Assembly: GCF_040869035.1 (NCBI RefSeq)
Contig: NZ_CP162100.1
Coordinates: 682,001 to 746,000 of the forward strand
Direction of reading: 5' to 3'
DNA: 64,000 bases
Origin: Vibrio sp. NTOU-M3
GTDB lineage: Bacteria; Pseudomonadota; Gammaproteobacteria; Enterobacterales; Vibrionaceae
In this document: positions 50,773 through 58,589 of the stretch, in pieces
Layout of the letters: the number at the start of each line of letters is the position of its first letter
Position numbering within the stretch: the first letter of the stretch is position 1
Made by a program: the position numbers and the translations under genes
Notes under the pieces: generated by a model
Told to the model about the DNA's origin: nothing
Database searches by the model: none
The model's input: only the letters and a program-made list of their open reading frames with translations

Positions 50773-50791
50773 GAGAATGATTATTAATTAA
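50773..50791. promoter_or_regulatory. Possible Fur-like site
   Basis: GAGAATGATTATTAATTAA matches the 19-bp Fur consensus at about 12-13 positions, mostly in the left half. It lies next to the Zur site between trmO and rpmE2. A weak candidate only. Confidence 0.25.
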
Positions 50792-50812
50792 AATGTTATA
50801 ACATAACAATTT
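50791..50812. promoter_or_regulatory. Zur box of rpmE2-rpmJ2
   Basis: AATGTTATAACATAACAAT with perfect inverted arms TGTTAT (50794-50799) and ATAACA (50803-50808) around three bases, the Zur pattern. It sits 20 bases upstream of rpmE2, overlapping its likely promoter, so zinc-bound Zur should repress the operon. Confidence 0.8.
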
Positions 50813-50831
50813 ATCTTTTGAGGAGTAGAAT

Positions 50832-51092
50832 ATGAAACCAGGCATCCATCCTGAATACCGGAAAGTGATTTTTCACGATACGAGCGTCGACAAGTATTTC
50901 GTTGTGGGGTCAACCTTGCAAACCGATCGCACGATCAAGTGGGAAGACGGCGAAACGTATCCTTATTTTACGTTAGACGTTTCTTCGGAATCTCACCCTT
51001 TCTACACTGGAAAGCAACGTGTTATCCAAAAAGAAGGACGTATCGCCAACTTTAACCGTCGTTTTGCCCAGTTTTCAAAAGGAGAGGAGTAA
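50832..51092 (+). CDS. rpmE2: 50S ribosomal protein L31 type B (zinc-independent)
   Basis: 86 aa paralogue of L31 without any cysteine, so it cannot hold the zinc ion of the ordinary form. Typical type B motifs: [28 protein letters not shown] and the C-terminal [13 protein letters not shown]. Made when zinc is scarce, it replaces zinc-containing L31 and frees zinc. Ribosome site TGAGGAG precedes the ATG. The stop abuts the rpmJ2 start; a Zur box lies upstream. Confidence 0.96.
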   Translation: MKPGIHPEYRKVIFHDTSVDKYFVVGSTLQTDRTIKWEDGETYPYFTLDVSSESHPFYTGKQRVIQKEGRIANFNRRFAQFSKGEE

Positions 51093-51218
51093 ATGAAGGT
51101 AGTTAAATCATTAAAGAGTGCGAAAAGTCGTCACCCAGACTGCCAAATCGTGAAGCGTCGTGGTCGCTTATATGTGATTTGTAAAACCAATCCGAGGTTT
51201 AAGGCAGTTCAGAAATAA
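51093..51218 (+). CDS. rpmJ2: 50S ribosomal protein L36 type B (zinc-independent)
   Basis: 41 aa, read directly from the sequence: it begins [17 protein letters not shown] and ends NPRFKAVQK. It keeps only two cysteines (Cys17 and Cys30) of the four-ligand zinc motif in ordinary L36, so it is the C-minus form. Ribosome site GGAGAGGAG, and its ATG directly follows the rpmE2 stop. It works with L31 type B under zinc limitation. Similar to E. coli YkgO. The adjacent pair ykgM-ykgO is a conserved Zur-controlled unit. Confidence 0.95.
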   Translation: MKVVKSLKSAKSRHPDCQIVKRRGRLYVICKTNPRFKAVQK

Positions 51219-51396
51219 CTGACAAACTTATTAGTTACTCTAATTAATCTAGCTTAATAATTATGCTAACAAATTGTTTGTAACTGGATATAAAATCTAC
51301 ATATTTGATAAAAAATGGTGAAAAATTGTGATTGCAGCAACACTTTGTAACATTTAGGATTTTTAATTGAGCCTTCTCTCAAGTAACCTGCGCTGG

Positions 51397-51420
51397 ATTT
51401 GTGAATGATTTGTCACAAAT
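51397..51420. repeat. Inverted repeat upstream of the AbgT transporter gene
   Basis: ATTTGTGA (51397-51404) and TCACAAAT (51413-51420), perfect 8-bp arms 8 bases apart, extending to 10 bp with one mismatch. It resembles a CRP site but the spacing is 8, not 6. It could be an operator or a leader hairpin just before the ribosome site (about 51439). Confidence 0.5.
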
Positions 51421-51449
51421 TCGGAGGAATAACTACAAGGAGGGAACAG

Positions 51450-53036
51450 ATGAGTTCATCTGCTTCAATTAAACAAAATTCACCTAAGAAACCGTTATTT
51501 ACGCGTTTCCTAGATGCTGTTGAATATTTGGGGAACCTTTTACCCCACCCAATCACTCTTTTCGCCATCTTCTGTGTGGCCATTCTTATCACATCTGGCA
51601 TCGCTGGCTATTTTGATGTTTCTGTCGTTGACCCTCGCCCTGAAGGTGCGAAAGGTCGAGCGGCTGATGGCATGATCCACGTTGTCAGCTTGCTTAATGC
51701 AGATGGCCTCCAACTGATTGTGACCAATCTGGTTAAAAACTTTGTTGGCTTCGCACCGCTCGGTACTGTTTTAGTGGCGATGTTAGGTGTTGCGATCGCA
51801 GAGCACTCAGGTCTACTTTCTGCCGCGATGCGTGGCATGGTGATGGGCGCGTCTAAGCGTATGGTGACAGTGACTGTTGTATTCGCTGGTATCATTTCTA
51901 ACACTGCATCTGAGTTGGGTTACGTCGTTCTTATCCCATTAGCAGCAATGCTATTCCACTCTTTAGGACGTCACCCTCTTGCAGGTCTTGCAGCTGCCTT
52001 CGCTGGTGTTTCTGGCGGATACTCAGCAAACCTACTGATTGGTACTGTTGACCCATTGCTTTCTGGTATTACAGAAACAGCGGCGCAAATGATTGACCCG
52101 ACTTACACTGTTGGTCCAGAAGTAAACTGGTACTTCATGTTTGTATCGACGTTCTTCATCGCTTTCATGGGTGCGTTTGTTACCGAGAAAATTGTTGAGC
52201 CTAAATTGGGCAAATACAATGAAGAAGAAGCGGCAGAAGATCTATCTCAAGACACCATGGGTAAACTTACGGCTGTTGAGAAGAAAGGCCTTAAGTTAGC
52301 GGGTCTAGCGGTATTGGTTGTTTCTGCACTACTTGCTTGGACAATTGTTCCTGAAGATGGCGTGCTGCGTTCAGCAACAGGTACAGTGGCAGGTTCACCA
52401 TTCCTGAAAAGTATCGTTGCGTTTATCTTCGTATTCTTTGCGATCCCTGGCTTTGTCTACGGTAAAGTTACCGGTTCGATGAAAACGGACCGTGATGTGA
52501 TTGATGCGATGGCGAAGTCAATGTCTTCAATGGGCATGTACATCGTACTGGTCTTCTTTGCAGCGCAGTTTGTCGCGTTCTTTAAGTGGACTAACTTTGG
52601 TCAGGTATTTGCGGTTGCGGGTGCAAGCTTCCTACAGGAAATTGGCTTGACTGGTCCAATGCTGTTCTTCGCATTCATCCTAATGTGTGGCTTCATTAAC
52701 CTAATGATCGGTTCAGCGTCAGCTCAGTGGGCAGTAACAGCGCCAATCTTCGTTCCGATGCTAATGCTAGTTGGCTATGCGCCAGAAACGATTCAGGCAG
52801 CTTACCGTATCGGTGATTCGACTACTAACATCATTACACCGATGATGAGTTACTTTGGTCTGATCCTTGCTGTTGCTAGCCGTTATATGAAGAATCTAGG
52901 TATCGGTACACTGATCGCGACCATGCTCCCTTACTCAATCTGCTTTATCGTTGGTTGGAGTGTGTTGTTCTACCTATGGGTATTCGTGTTTGGTCTACCA
53001 GTAGGTCCGGGTGCTGCGACGTATTACACACCTTAG
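51450..53036 (+). CDS. AbgT-family transporter
   Basis: 528 aa inner-membrane protein with about 12 or more hydrophobic segments. AbgT members move p-aminobenzoyl-glutamate or export sulfonamide-like compounds, driven by the proton gradient. Family motifs: VEYLGNLLPHPITLFAIF near the N-terminus, SNTASELGYVVLIPLAAMLFHSLGRHPLAGL (about 150-182), SASAQWAVTAPIFVPM and IGDSTTNIITPMMSYFGL. ATG 51450 has a strong AGGAGG site; the frame runs open from 51405. Substrate cannot be told. Terminator follows. Confidence 0.93.
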   Translation: MSSSASIKQNSPKKPLFTRFLDAVEYLGNLLPHPITLFAIFCVAILITSGIAGYFDVSVVDPRPEGAKGRAADGMIHVVSLLNADGLQLIVTNLVKNFVGFAPLGTVLVAMLGVAIAEHSGLLSAAMRGMVMGASKRMVTVTVVFAGIISNTASELGYVVLIPLAAMLFHSLGRHPLAGLAAAFAGVSGGYSANLLIGTVDPLLSGITETAAQMIDPTYTVGPEVNWYFMFVSTFFIAFMGAFVTEKIVEPKLGKYNEEEAAEDLSQDTMGKLTAVEKKGLKLAGLAVLVVSALLAWTIVPEDGVLRSATGTVAGSPFLKSIVAFIFVFFAIPGFVYGKVTGSMKTDRDVIDAMAKSMSSMGMYIVLVFFAAQFVAFFKWTNFGQVFAVAGASFLQEIGLTGPMLFFAFILMCGFINLMIGSASAQWAVTAPIFVPMLMLVGYAPETIQAAYRIGDSTTNIITPMMSYFGLILAVASRYMKNLGIGTLIATMLPYSICFIVGWSVLFYLWVFVFGLPVGPGAATYYTP

Positions 53037-53058
53037 TAGAGGTTATTAAATCTTCATT

Positions 53059-53086
53059 AAAAGCCAGAGCTCTTGCTCTGGCTTTT
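53059..53086 (+). terminator. Terminator of the AbgT gene
   Basis: 12-bp stem AAAAGCCAGAGC / GCTCTGGCTTTT (53059-53070 with 53075-53086), TCTT loop. Confidence 0.92.
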
Positions 53087-53110
53087 TCATTTAGGAGCTT
53101 ATTAGATAAT

Positions 53111-53135
53111 AAAAAAGCCAGCGTTATGCTGACTT
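53111..53135 (-). terminator. Terminator of the RRM protein gene (minus strand)
   Basis: On the minus strand GTCAGC pairs with GCTGGC (one G-U pair) around ATAAC, followed by six T. On the plus strand the pairing is weaker, showing the direction. Confidence 0.8.
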
Positions 53136-53161
53136 CACTTTCTGTATCCGTAATGACTTGC

Positions 53162-53404
53162 TTAGTTGTTTGCTATCTTCACGCGAATCTTACTCTTAGC
53201 AAGCGTGCTAAGGTTTAAATGAGTCATCGCCGCTTTAGCTTCATCTTCATTTGCCATTTCAACAAAGGCGAAGCCTTTTGATTGCCCAGTTTCTTGATCT
53301 AAGACCAGAGTACATTGAGCAACAGTACCGTGAGCTGAAAATAGAACGCGAATTTCGTGTTCTGTTGTTGTACGTGCAAGGTTACGAACTAGTAGTTTCA
53401 TCAT
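53162..53404 (-). CDS. Small RNA-recognition-motif (RRM) protein
   Basis: 80 aa, a single RRM domain. The RNP2 sequence is LLVRNL (residues 4-9) and RNP1 is KGFAFVEM (about 43-50), both with the aromatic residues that stack on RNA. No other domain. Such short RRM proteins are common in vibrios and cyanobacteria, sometimes linked to cold response, but their RNA targets are unknown here. It has its own terminator and stands alone between the AbgT gene and metQ. Confidence 0.88.
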   Translation of the reverse strand: MMKLLVRNLARTTTEHEIRVLFSAHGTVAQCTLVLDQETGQSKGFAFVEMANEDEAKAAMTHLNLSTLAKSKIRVKIANN

Positions 53405-53484
53405 ATAGGTCTTATTGAGTAGTTAAGGGCGGATTGTCGCAGGTTCGTTATGACAAACCAAGCAAAGAATAGAATTATGGGAAT

Positions 53485-53517
53485 TAAAAAAGGGCTAACG
53501 CGTTAACGTCAGCCCTT
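53485..53517 (-). terminator. Terminator of metNIQ
   Basis: On the minus strand GGGCTGACG pairs with CGTTAGCCC (one G-U), loop of 6, followed by a run of T (A run at 53486-53491). Confidence 0.85.
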
Positions 53518-53542
53518 ACAATTTGTATAGCGTAGTAAGTGA

Positions 53543-54352
53543 TTACCAGCCTTTTACCACACCACCTTGGAAGATCTCTGAAGCGGCGTTGTACACTTCT
53601 TCAGTTTGGTAAGACTTCACAAAGTTTTGCACGTTTTCAGCTTTTACATTGTCTTCACGCGCTACGATTAGGTTTACGTATGGCGACTCTTTATCTTCAA
53701 CGAAGACGCCGTCTTTTTGTGGCGTTAGGTTGATTGAGCTCGCGTAAGTGGTGTTAATGATTGATAGCGCAACATCATCTAATGAACGAGGAAGCTGTGC
53801 TGCATCGAGTTCAACGATTGTGATGTTTTTTGGGTTTTCTACGATGTCACGCACTGTTGCTAGCAGGCCAACACCTTCACGTAGTTTTAGCAAGCCTTGT
53901 TGCTCAAGCAATAGCAATGAACGGCCAAGGTTAGTTGGATCGTTTGGTACAGCGATACGGTCACCATCTTTGATTTCATCCACCGATTTTACTTGCTTTG
54001 AGTAGCCTGCGATTGGATAGACAAAAGTGTTGCCAGCGATAGTCAGTTTATAACCACGATCGGTCACTTGTTGGTCTAGGTATGGTTTGTGCTGGAATGC
54101 ATTGATGTCGATAGAGCCATCATCAAGCGCAGCGTTTGGTGTGACGTAATCTGTAAAAGTAACCAGTTCAACATCCAAGCCATAAGTTTCTTTTGCAACT
54201 TTTGCTGCTACTTCTGCCACTTGTGCTTCTGCACCTGCCATGACGCCAACTTTGATTTTGCTGTTATCTACGGCTTTCTCACCACAACCTGAAAGCACCA
54301 ACGCTGAAGCGGCGGCTGCAATTGCCAAAAGACCTTTTAAATTAAATTTCAT
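53543..54352 (-). CDS. metQ: MetQ, methionine-binding lipoprotein
   Basis: Substrate-binding part of the high-affinity D/L-methionine ABC importer. 269 aa. Signal peptide with lipobox LSGC, Cys23 the lipidated residue, anchoring it to the inner membrane. NlpA-type binding protein fold: KVGVMAGAEAQVAEVAAKV, DYVTPNAALDDGSIDINAFQHKPYLD, AVPNDPTNLGRSLLLLEQ. Strong ribosome site AAGGAG. Last gene of metNIQ, 29 bases after metI. Confidence 0.96.
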   Translation of the reverse strand: MKFNLKGLLAIAAAASALVLSGCGEKAVDNSKIKVGVMAGAEAQVAEVAAKVAKETYGLDVELVTFTDYVTPNAALDDGSIDINAFQHKPYLDQQVTDRGYKLTIAGNTFVYPIAGYSKQVKSVDEIKDGDRIAVPNDPTNLGRSLLLLEQQGLLKLREGVGLLATVRDIVENPKNITIVELDAAQLPRSLDDVALSIINTTYASSINLTPQKDGVFVEDKESPYVNLIVAREDNVKAENVQNFVKSYQTEEVYNAASEIFQGGVVKGW

Positions 54353-54381
54353 CGACTATCTCCTTATAAAATCTTGTGTTG

Positions 54382-55059
54382 TTATCTGTGATCAACGCGG
54401 CGAACAACAGCATCGCCAATCATTTGAATAATTTGTACCAATACGATAAGCATGACGACCGTCACAGCCATAATGACCACATCGTAACGGTGGAAGCCAT
54501 AACGGATGGCAACGTCACCTAAGCCGCCACCGCCTACCGTTCCAGCCATGGCTGAGTAACTTACCAAGGTCACTAGCGTAATGGTTACTGAGTTAACAAT
54601 AGTTGGTAGTGCTTCTGGTAGTAGAACTTTTGAAATAATTTGAAGTGGTGTTGCGCCCATGGATTGAGCGGCTTCGACTAAGCCCGTCGGCACTTCAAGT
54701 AATGCCCCTTCAATTAAGCGAGCGACAAATGGGATTGCGCCAATGGTGAGAGGAACGATTGCGGCGGTTGTGCCGATAAAGGTTCCGACGAGTAACTTAG
54801 TTACGGGAATAATAGCCACCATTAGGACTAAGAATGGCACGGAGCGACCAACGTTTACCACTGCGCCTAACACATTGTTCAACTTGGTATTTTCAAGTAG
54901 CCCACCTTTTTTAGTGATATGTAGGATGACACCTAGCGGAATACCGACAGCGAAGCCAACAATACCCGCTACAGCAACCATATAGAGGGTTTCCCATGTT
55001 GCACCCAGTAGAAGATCGCCATTTAGGCTAATCCAATCAGAAACTGCATTAAAGGACAT
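54382..55059 (-). CDS. metI: MetI, methionine ABC transporter permease
   Basis: 225 aa, about five membrane helices. The EAA loop that contacts MetN is visible in [25 protein letters not shown] (about 138-162). The ATG overlaps the metN 3' end by 11 bases, so the proteins are made in concert. Middle gene of metNIQ. Confidence 0.97.
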   Translation of the reverse strand: MSFNAVSDWISLNGDLLLGATWETLYMVAVAGIVGFAVGIPLGVILHITKKGGLLENTKLNNVLGAVVNVGRSVPFLVLMVAIIPVTKLLVGTFIGTTAAIVPLTIGAIPFVARLIEGALLEVPTGLVEAAQSMGATPLQIISKVLLPEALPTIVNSVTITLVTLVSYSAMAGTVGGGGLGDVAIRYGFHRYDVVIMAVTVVMLIVLVQIIQMIGDAVVRRVDHR

Positions 55060-56083
55060 AACCTAGCACCTCCACTTTTACATTATGGTCGCGAAGATAA
55101 TGGATCGCCGCATTATCGTCTGATTCGTTGCCAAAGAGTTCAGCGACCATCATGCCAAACTTAACACCGCCGGCGTAGTCCAGATCGGAGCTCAGAATAC
55201 TGACATCAATATTGAACTTACGTGAGATTTGCGACATCAAAGGTGCATCAACGGTAGCGCCAGTAAATTCGAGGCGTACCAATGGGTAGCTACCTTCAAC
55301 TCGTGTTGTCTGAAGACGTGCTTGGTAGTCTTCTGGAATAGAGAGGTCGAGCGTAGAGCGAATAAAATCGTGGGCTAATTCTGTTTTTGGATGGGCGAAA
55401 ATCTCGCCAACAGTGCCTTTTTCGACCAGTTCACCATCACCGATGATTGCTACTTCGTGACAGATGCTTTTAACAACATCCATTTCGTGAGTGATCAGTA
55501 GTATCGTGATGTTGAGGGTGCGGTTGATCTCTTTCAGTAATTCAAGAATGGATTGTGTGGTCGCTGGATCCAGTGCGCTGGTGGCTTCATCACATAATAA
55601 AACCTTAGGATCGGATGCCAATGCTCGAGCGATAGCGACACGTTGTTTCTGACCACCACTCAAGTTTGAAGGGTAGCTTTCATGTTTGTCTGCAAGACCA
55701 ACCAGTTTTAGTAGTTCAGAAACTTTCGCGTTGATTTGGCTTTTCTCTTTGCCAGCAAGCTCGAGTGGAAGGGCAACGTTGTCAAATACGGTACGAGAAG
55801 AGAGCAGATTAAAATGTTGGAAAATCATACCAATATTACGGCGCGCTTTACTTAGCTCAGATTTCGACAACTGGGTCAGGTCGACACCGTCAACAACGAT
55901 ATTGCCTGATGTTGGCGCTTCAAGCATATTCACGCAACGGATGAGCGTACTTTTCCCCGCACCAGAAGAACCAATGACACCAAAAATAGTGCCTTGTGGA
56001 ACATGAAGGTTGATGTCTTTCAAGGCATTAACTTGTTTATCGCCTTGATAGAAAACCTTATTAACTTGTTTAATCTCAATCAT
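55049..56083 (-). CDS. metN: MetN, methionine ABC transporter ATPase
   Basis: 344 aa. Walker [10 protein letters not shown] (about 38-46), Q-loop, signature LSGGQKQR (about 140-147), Walker [12 protein letters not shown] and His switch ITHEMD form the ATPase. The C-terminal ACT-like NIL domain (about 260-344) binds methionine and shuts the transporter when methionine is plentiful (trans-inhibition). First gene of the operon, with MetJ-type boxes about 100-130 bases upstream. Confidence 0.97.
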   Translation of the reverse strand: MIEIKQVNKVFYQGDKQVNALKDINLHVPQGTIFGVIGSSGAGKSTLIRCVNMLEAPTSGNIVVDGVDLTQLSKSELSKARRNIGMIFQHFNLLSSRTVFDNVALPLELAGKEKSQINAKVSELLKLVGLADKHESYPSNLSGGQKQRVAIARALASDPKVLLCDEATSALDPATTQSILELLKEINRTLNITILLITHEMDVVKSICHEVAIIGDGELVEKGTVGEIFAHPKTELAHDFIRSTLDLSIPEDYQARLQTTRVEGSYPLVRLEFTGATVDAPLMSQISRKFNIDVSILSSDLDYAGGVKFGMMVAELFGNESDDNAAIHYLRDHNVKVEVLGYVL

Positions 56084-56184
56084 TTAAAAACCTGTTTAAC
56101 TTGAGTGCAGAGGAAACAGAATAATATTTTGAGCAATGTCTCAATTAGTAGATGATGCTATGGTGTTCAGAGATTCAAGTCAAT

Positions 56185-56216
56185 AGATATTTTTACGTCT
56201 AGATGGCTAAACGGAG
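56185..56216. promoter_or_regulatory. MetJ operator (tandem met boxes) of metNIQ
   Basis: Four consecutive 8-base units AGATATTT, TTACGTCT, AGATGGCT, AAACGGAG match the MetJ box AGACGTCT at 5, 6, 6 and 4 positions. The tandem arrangement is typical. MetJ with S-adenosylmethionine would repress the transporter genes. Confidence 0.75.
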
Positions 56217-56360
56217 AATTGCAGCTAATTAAAGTGTCATTAGATATGACAAATCGGAATGCATATCCATGATGAGGTTTTGTACTAAGGCTTCGTAAGC
56301 TCCTACTCGCATCTTAATGTTACTTGCACCCAAGTCATGTATAATCGGCCTTTCCCTATA

Positions 56361-56933
56361 ATGCAGACAGAGAAGCAAATTTTGGCGAAACCAGCAGTCT
56401 TTTTAGATCGTGATGGCGTGATTAACGTCGATCATGGTTATGTTCATGATGAACATGATTTTGAGTTTATTGATGGTGTATTTGAAGCGACGAAACAGTT
56501 GAAGCAAATGGGCTATCAGCTGGTATTGGTCACCAACCAGTCAGGAATTGCTCGCGGTAAATTTAGTGAAGATCGCTTTTTATCTTTGACCCAATGGATG
56601 GACTGGAATTTTGTCGACAATGGGGTTGAGTTTGACGGTATTTATTACTGCCCTCATCACGCAGAGCATGGTGTTGGGAAGTACAAAGAAGATTGTGATT
56701 GTCGCAAACCCAAACCTGGAATGTTTATCTCTGCGCGTGATTTTCTGAACATTGATATGGCCAACTCTGTCATGGTTGGTGATAAAGCAGAAGACATGAT
56801 GGCAGCTGATGCCGCTGGCGTTGGAACAAAAATTTTAGTTCGCACAGGAAAGCCTGTGACAGAGCAGGGTGAAGCAATAGCGACTGCTGTGTTAGACAGC
56901 ATTAAAGAAGTACCCGCTTACCTTACCAAATAA
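56361..56933 (+). CDS. gmhB: D-glycero-beta-D-manno-heptose 1,7-bisphosphate 7-phosphatase
   Basis: Removes the C7 phosphate in ADP-heptose synthesis, continuing the route opened by gmhA (46672). HAD superfamily, about 190 aa. Motif [16 protein letters not shown] with both catalytic Asp, motif II LVTNQSG, zinc-binding CPHHAE...[10 protein letters not shown], motif IV GDKAEDM. The start is unclear: ATG 56361, an ATG at 56337, or TTG 56382, which gives the family start [11 protein letters not shown]. None has an evident strong ribosome site. Confidence 0.93.
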   Translation: MQTEKQILAKPAVFLDRDGVINVDHGYVHDEHDFEFIDGVFEATKQLKQMGYQLVLVTNQSGIARGKFSEDRFLSLTQWMDWNFVDNGVEFDGIYYCPHHAEHGVGKYKEDCDCRKPKPGMFISARDFLNIDMANSVMVGDKAEDMMAADAAGVGTKILVRTGKPVTEQGEAIATAVLDSIKEVPAYLTK

Positions 56934-57017
56934 GCCTGATTTCCTGTCAAACAGGTAGCTTGCTAACTTGAGTGTATATACTTAGTAGGCAACCTTTTGA
57001 TGTGGAAGGAGGGCTTA

Positions 57018-57359
57018 ATGAAAAAACTCATCGCTATTTCTATGTTTAGCTTAATGGCTGCGTTAGGGTGTGCAGGCTCTGGCTCGCAAGAGGGCTTAAG
57101 CGAAGGGCGATTCTATCATTATCATTGTGACCAAAATGAAACGTTCTCAGCGGCGTATTACCCACAACAACGTTCGGCGGTGTTGCAGGTTGCCGATGAA
57201 GAGTTTCAGATGAAACAAGTGATCATGGGGTCGGGGACTCGCTATATCCTTGATGACGGCACCGCTGAGATCGGTAATCCTGTGACGCTGTACACGAAAG
57301 GGTACGAAGCTCGCTTGGAATTGGACCGAGAGATTTACAAGAATTGTAAAACTCAATAA
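57018..57359 (+). CDS. MliC-family lipoprotein (c-type lysozyme inhibitor)
   Basis: 113 aa. Signal peptide with lipobox AALGC and Cys18 as lipidated residue. The mature part shows the MliC/PliC features: a YHCDQ segment, the signature QVIMGSGTRYI, TLYTKGYEARLEL and the final YKNC, giving the two cysteines that usually form a disulphide. Members inhibit host c-type lysozyme. It is a diverged copy, so activity is inferred. ATG 57018 has the ribosome site GGAGGG; an upstream ATG at 56997/57000 is less likely. Confidence 0.8.
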   Translation: MKKLIAISMFSLMAALGCAGSGSQEGLSEGRFYHYHCDQNETFSAAYYPQQRSAVLQVADEEFQMKQVIMGSGTRYILDDGTAEIGNPVTLYTKGYEARLELDREIYKNCKTQ

Positions 57360-57402
57360 CGTAATACGTATTGGCGGACAACCCTGCGGGTCGCGAAATA
57401 GC

Positions 57403-57433
57403 AAAAAAGGCATTCGACATGAATGCCTTTCTG
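57403..57433 (+). terminator. Terminator after the MliC-like gene
   Basis: 10-bp stem AAAGGCATTC / GAATGCCTTT (57406-57415 with 57421-57430), loop GACAT; short T tract. Confidence 0.75.
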
Positions 57434-57473
57434 ATCCCCGTTTCTTTTCTATTAACTATCACAGCTGACTTAT

Positions 57474-58421
57474 ATGAGTAAAAAACTCACGATTCTGGAT
57501 ATTGCTAAACTATCGGGCGTTGGTAAATCAACGGTCTCTCGTGTATTGACCAATGATCCAAAAGTAAAGCCGGAAACTCGAGCCAAAGTAGAGCAAGTTA
57601 TTGAGCAATCAGGCTATGTGCCTTCGAAATCGGCTCAAGCGATGCGAGGCGGGAGTCAGAAAGTCGTCGGGGTGATTATTTCTCGTCTGGATTCACCATC
57701 AGAAAACCGCGCGGTCGGCAGTATGTTGCAAGCCTTGTATAAAGCGGGGTACGATGCAGTGATTATGGAGAGCCAGTTTGACCGTGAGAAAACCTCGGAG
57801 CATTTAGAGGTACTGCGACGTCGCAATGTTGATGGGATCATTGTGTTTGGCTTTAGTGAGTTAGACATCGATAAGCTTGCCGCTTGGCAAAATCGAGCTG
57901 TGGTGTTAGCCATGGATACTCAAGCTGTTTCTTCCATTAATTATGATAATCGTGGTGTGATTTTTTGTGCTCTTGAGTATCTTCTTGCAAAAAATTGCCG
58001 AGACATTGCATTTATTGGTGTCGACCCAAGTGATAAAACGACCGGGAAACTCCGTCTCGAGGCATATCTTGACTGGTGCCAGCAGCATGGAGTGAAGCCT
58101 AACTACCAAACAGGTCAGTTGCATCATGATAGTGCCTACCATCTCGTGACAGACGTATTGACTAAACAAACTCAAGCCATTGTTTGTGCCAGTGACACTC
58201 TAGCTATGGGGGTGATTAAGCGTTTACAAGAACTCGGACGTGAAGATGTTGTCGTCACCGGAGTTGGTGGTAATGAGTTGTTGTCTTTCCTTTTCCCTAA
58301 TGTCTTTAGTATTGATCCCGGCTATGCAGAGGCGGGTGAAAAAGCTGCTAATTTATTGATTTCCCAATTAAATGGTGAAACTGAACTGATTCATATGACT
58401 CAGTCACCACTCAACGGCTAA
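57474..58421 (+). CDS. treR: TreR, LacI-family trehalose repressor
   Basis: 315 aa. N-terminal helix-turn-helix LTILDIAKLSGVGKSTVSRVLTND (about 5-28) and hinge, then a periplasmic-binding-type ligand domain (about 60-315). In E. coli TreR binds trehalose 6-phosphate as inducer; the same is inferred. Next to treB-treC, with two palindromic operators in the treR-treB gap. The treR gene may be self-controlled, but no operator lies upstream of it. Confidence 0.93.
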   Translation: MSKKLTILDIAKLSGVGKSTVSRVLTNDPKVKPETRAKVEQVIEQSGYVPSKSAQAMRGGSQKVVGVIISRLDSPSENRAVGSMLQALYKAGYDAVIMESQFDREKTSEHLEVLRRRNVDGIIVFGFSELDIDKLAAWQNRAVVLAMDTQAVSSINYDNRGVIFCALEYLLAKNCRDIAFIGVDPSDKTTGKLRLEAYLDWCQQHGVKPNYQTGQLHHDSAYHLVTDVLTKQTQAIVCASDTLAMGVIKRLQELGREDVVVTGVGGNELLSFLFPNVFSIDPGYAEAGEKAANLLISQLNGETELIHMTQSPLNG

Positions 58422-58454
58422 CCCATTCTTTTATTTACTGATTTATAATTGTAC

Positions 58455-58470
58455 TGTGATCTTGTTCAAT
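58455..58470 (+). promoter_or_regulatory. Candidate CRP site of treBC
   Basis: TGTGATCTTGTTCAAT: a perfect left half TGTGA, six bases, and a partial right half TCAAT (consensus TCACA). Its centre is about 63 bases before the predicted start, near the class I position of -61.5. Confidence 0.5.
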
Positions 58471-58471
58471 T

Positions 58472-58489
58472 AATGGGAATGTTCCCATT
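58472..58489. promoter_or_regulatory. TreR operator O1
   Basis: AATGGGAATGTTCCCATT, a near-perfect palindrome around GGGAATGTTCCC (58475-58486), as expected for a LacI-family repressor. It lies upstream of the treB promoter. Confidence 0.75.
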
Positions 58490-58513
58490 TTGGGTTTTAA
58501 TTTGCTGTGGCAA

Positions 58514-58519
58514 TATAAT
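58514..58519 (+). promoter_or_regulatory. -10 element of the treB promoter
   Basis: A perfect TATAAT between the two operators. No good -35 is 16-18 bases upstream, which fits activation by CRP. Start of transcription predicted near 58526, inside the second operator. Confidence 0.6.
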
Positions 58520-58524
58520 TACTG

Positions 58525-58545
58525 AAATGGGAATGTTCCCAAAAT
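58525..58545. promoter_or_regulatory. TreR operator O2
   Basis: ATGGGAATGTTCCCA with the same core GGGAATGTTCCC (58529-58540), 54 bases from the first (about five helical turns), so TreR dimers on the same DNA face could loop the promoter. Confidence 0.75.
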
Positions 58546-58589
58546 AAAAATTATATCAGAATGAGATTCCAACTAGGGTGGACAAACTT

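Noticed and set aside
50708..50845. 46-residue N-terminal extension of TrmO
   Set aside because: It covers the Zur-box promoter region and lacks family similarity.
51397..51420. CRP site before the AbgT gene
   Set aside because: The half-sites TGTGA and TCACA are 8 bases apart instead of 6.
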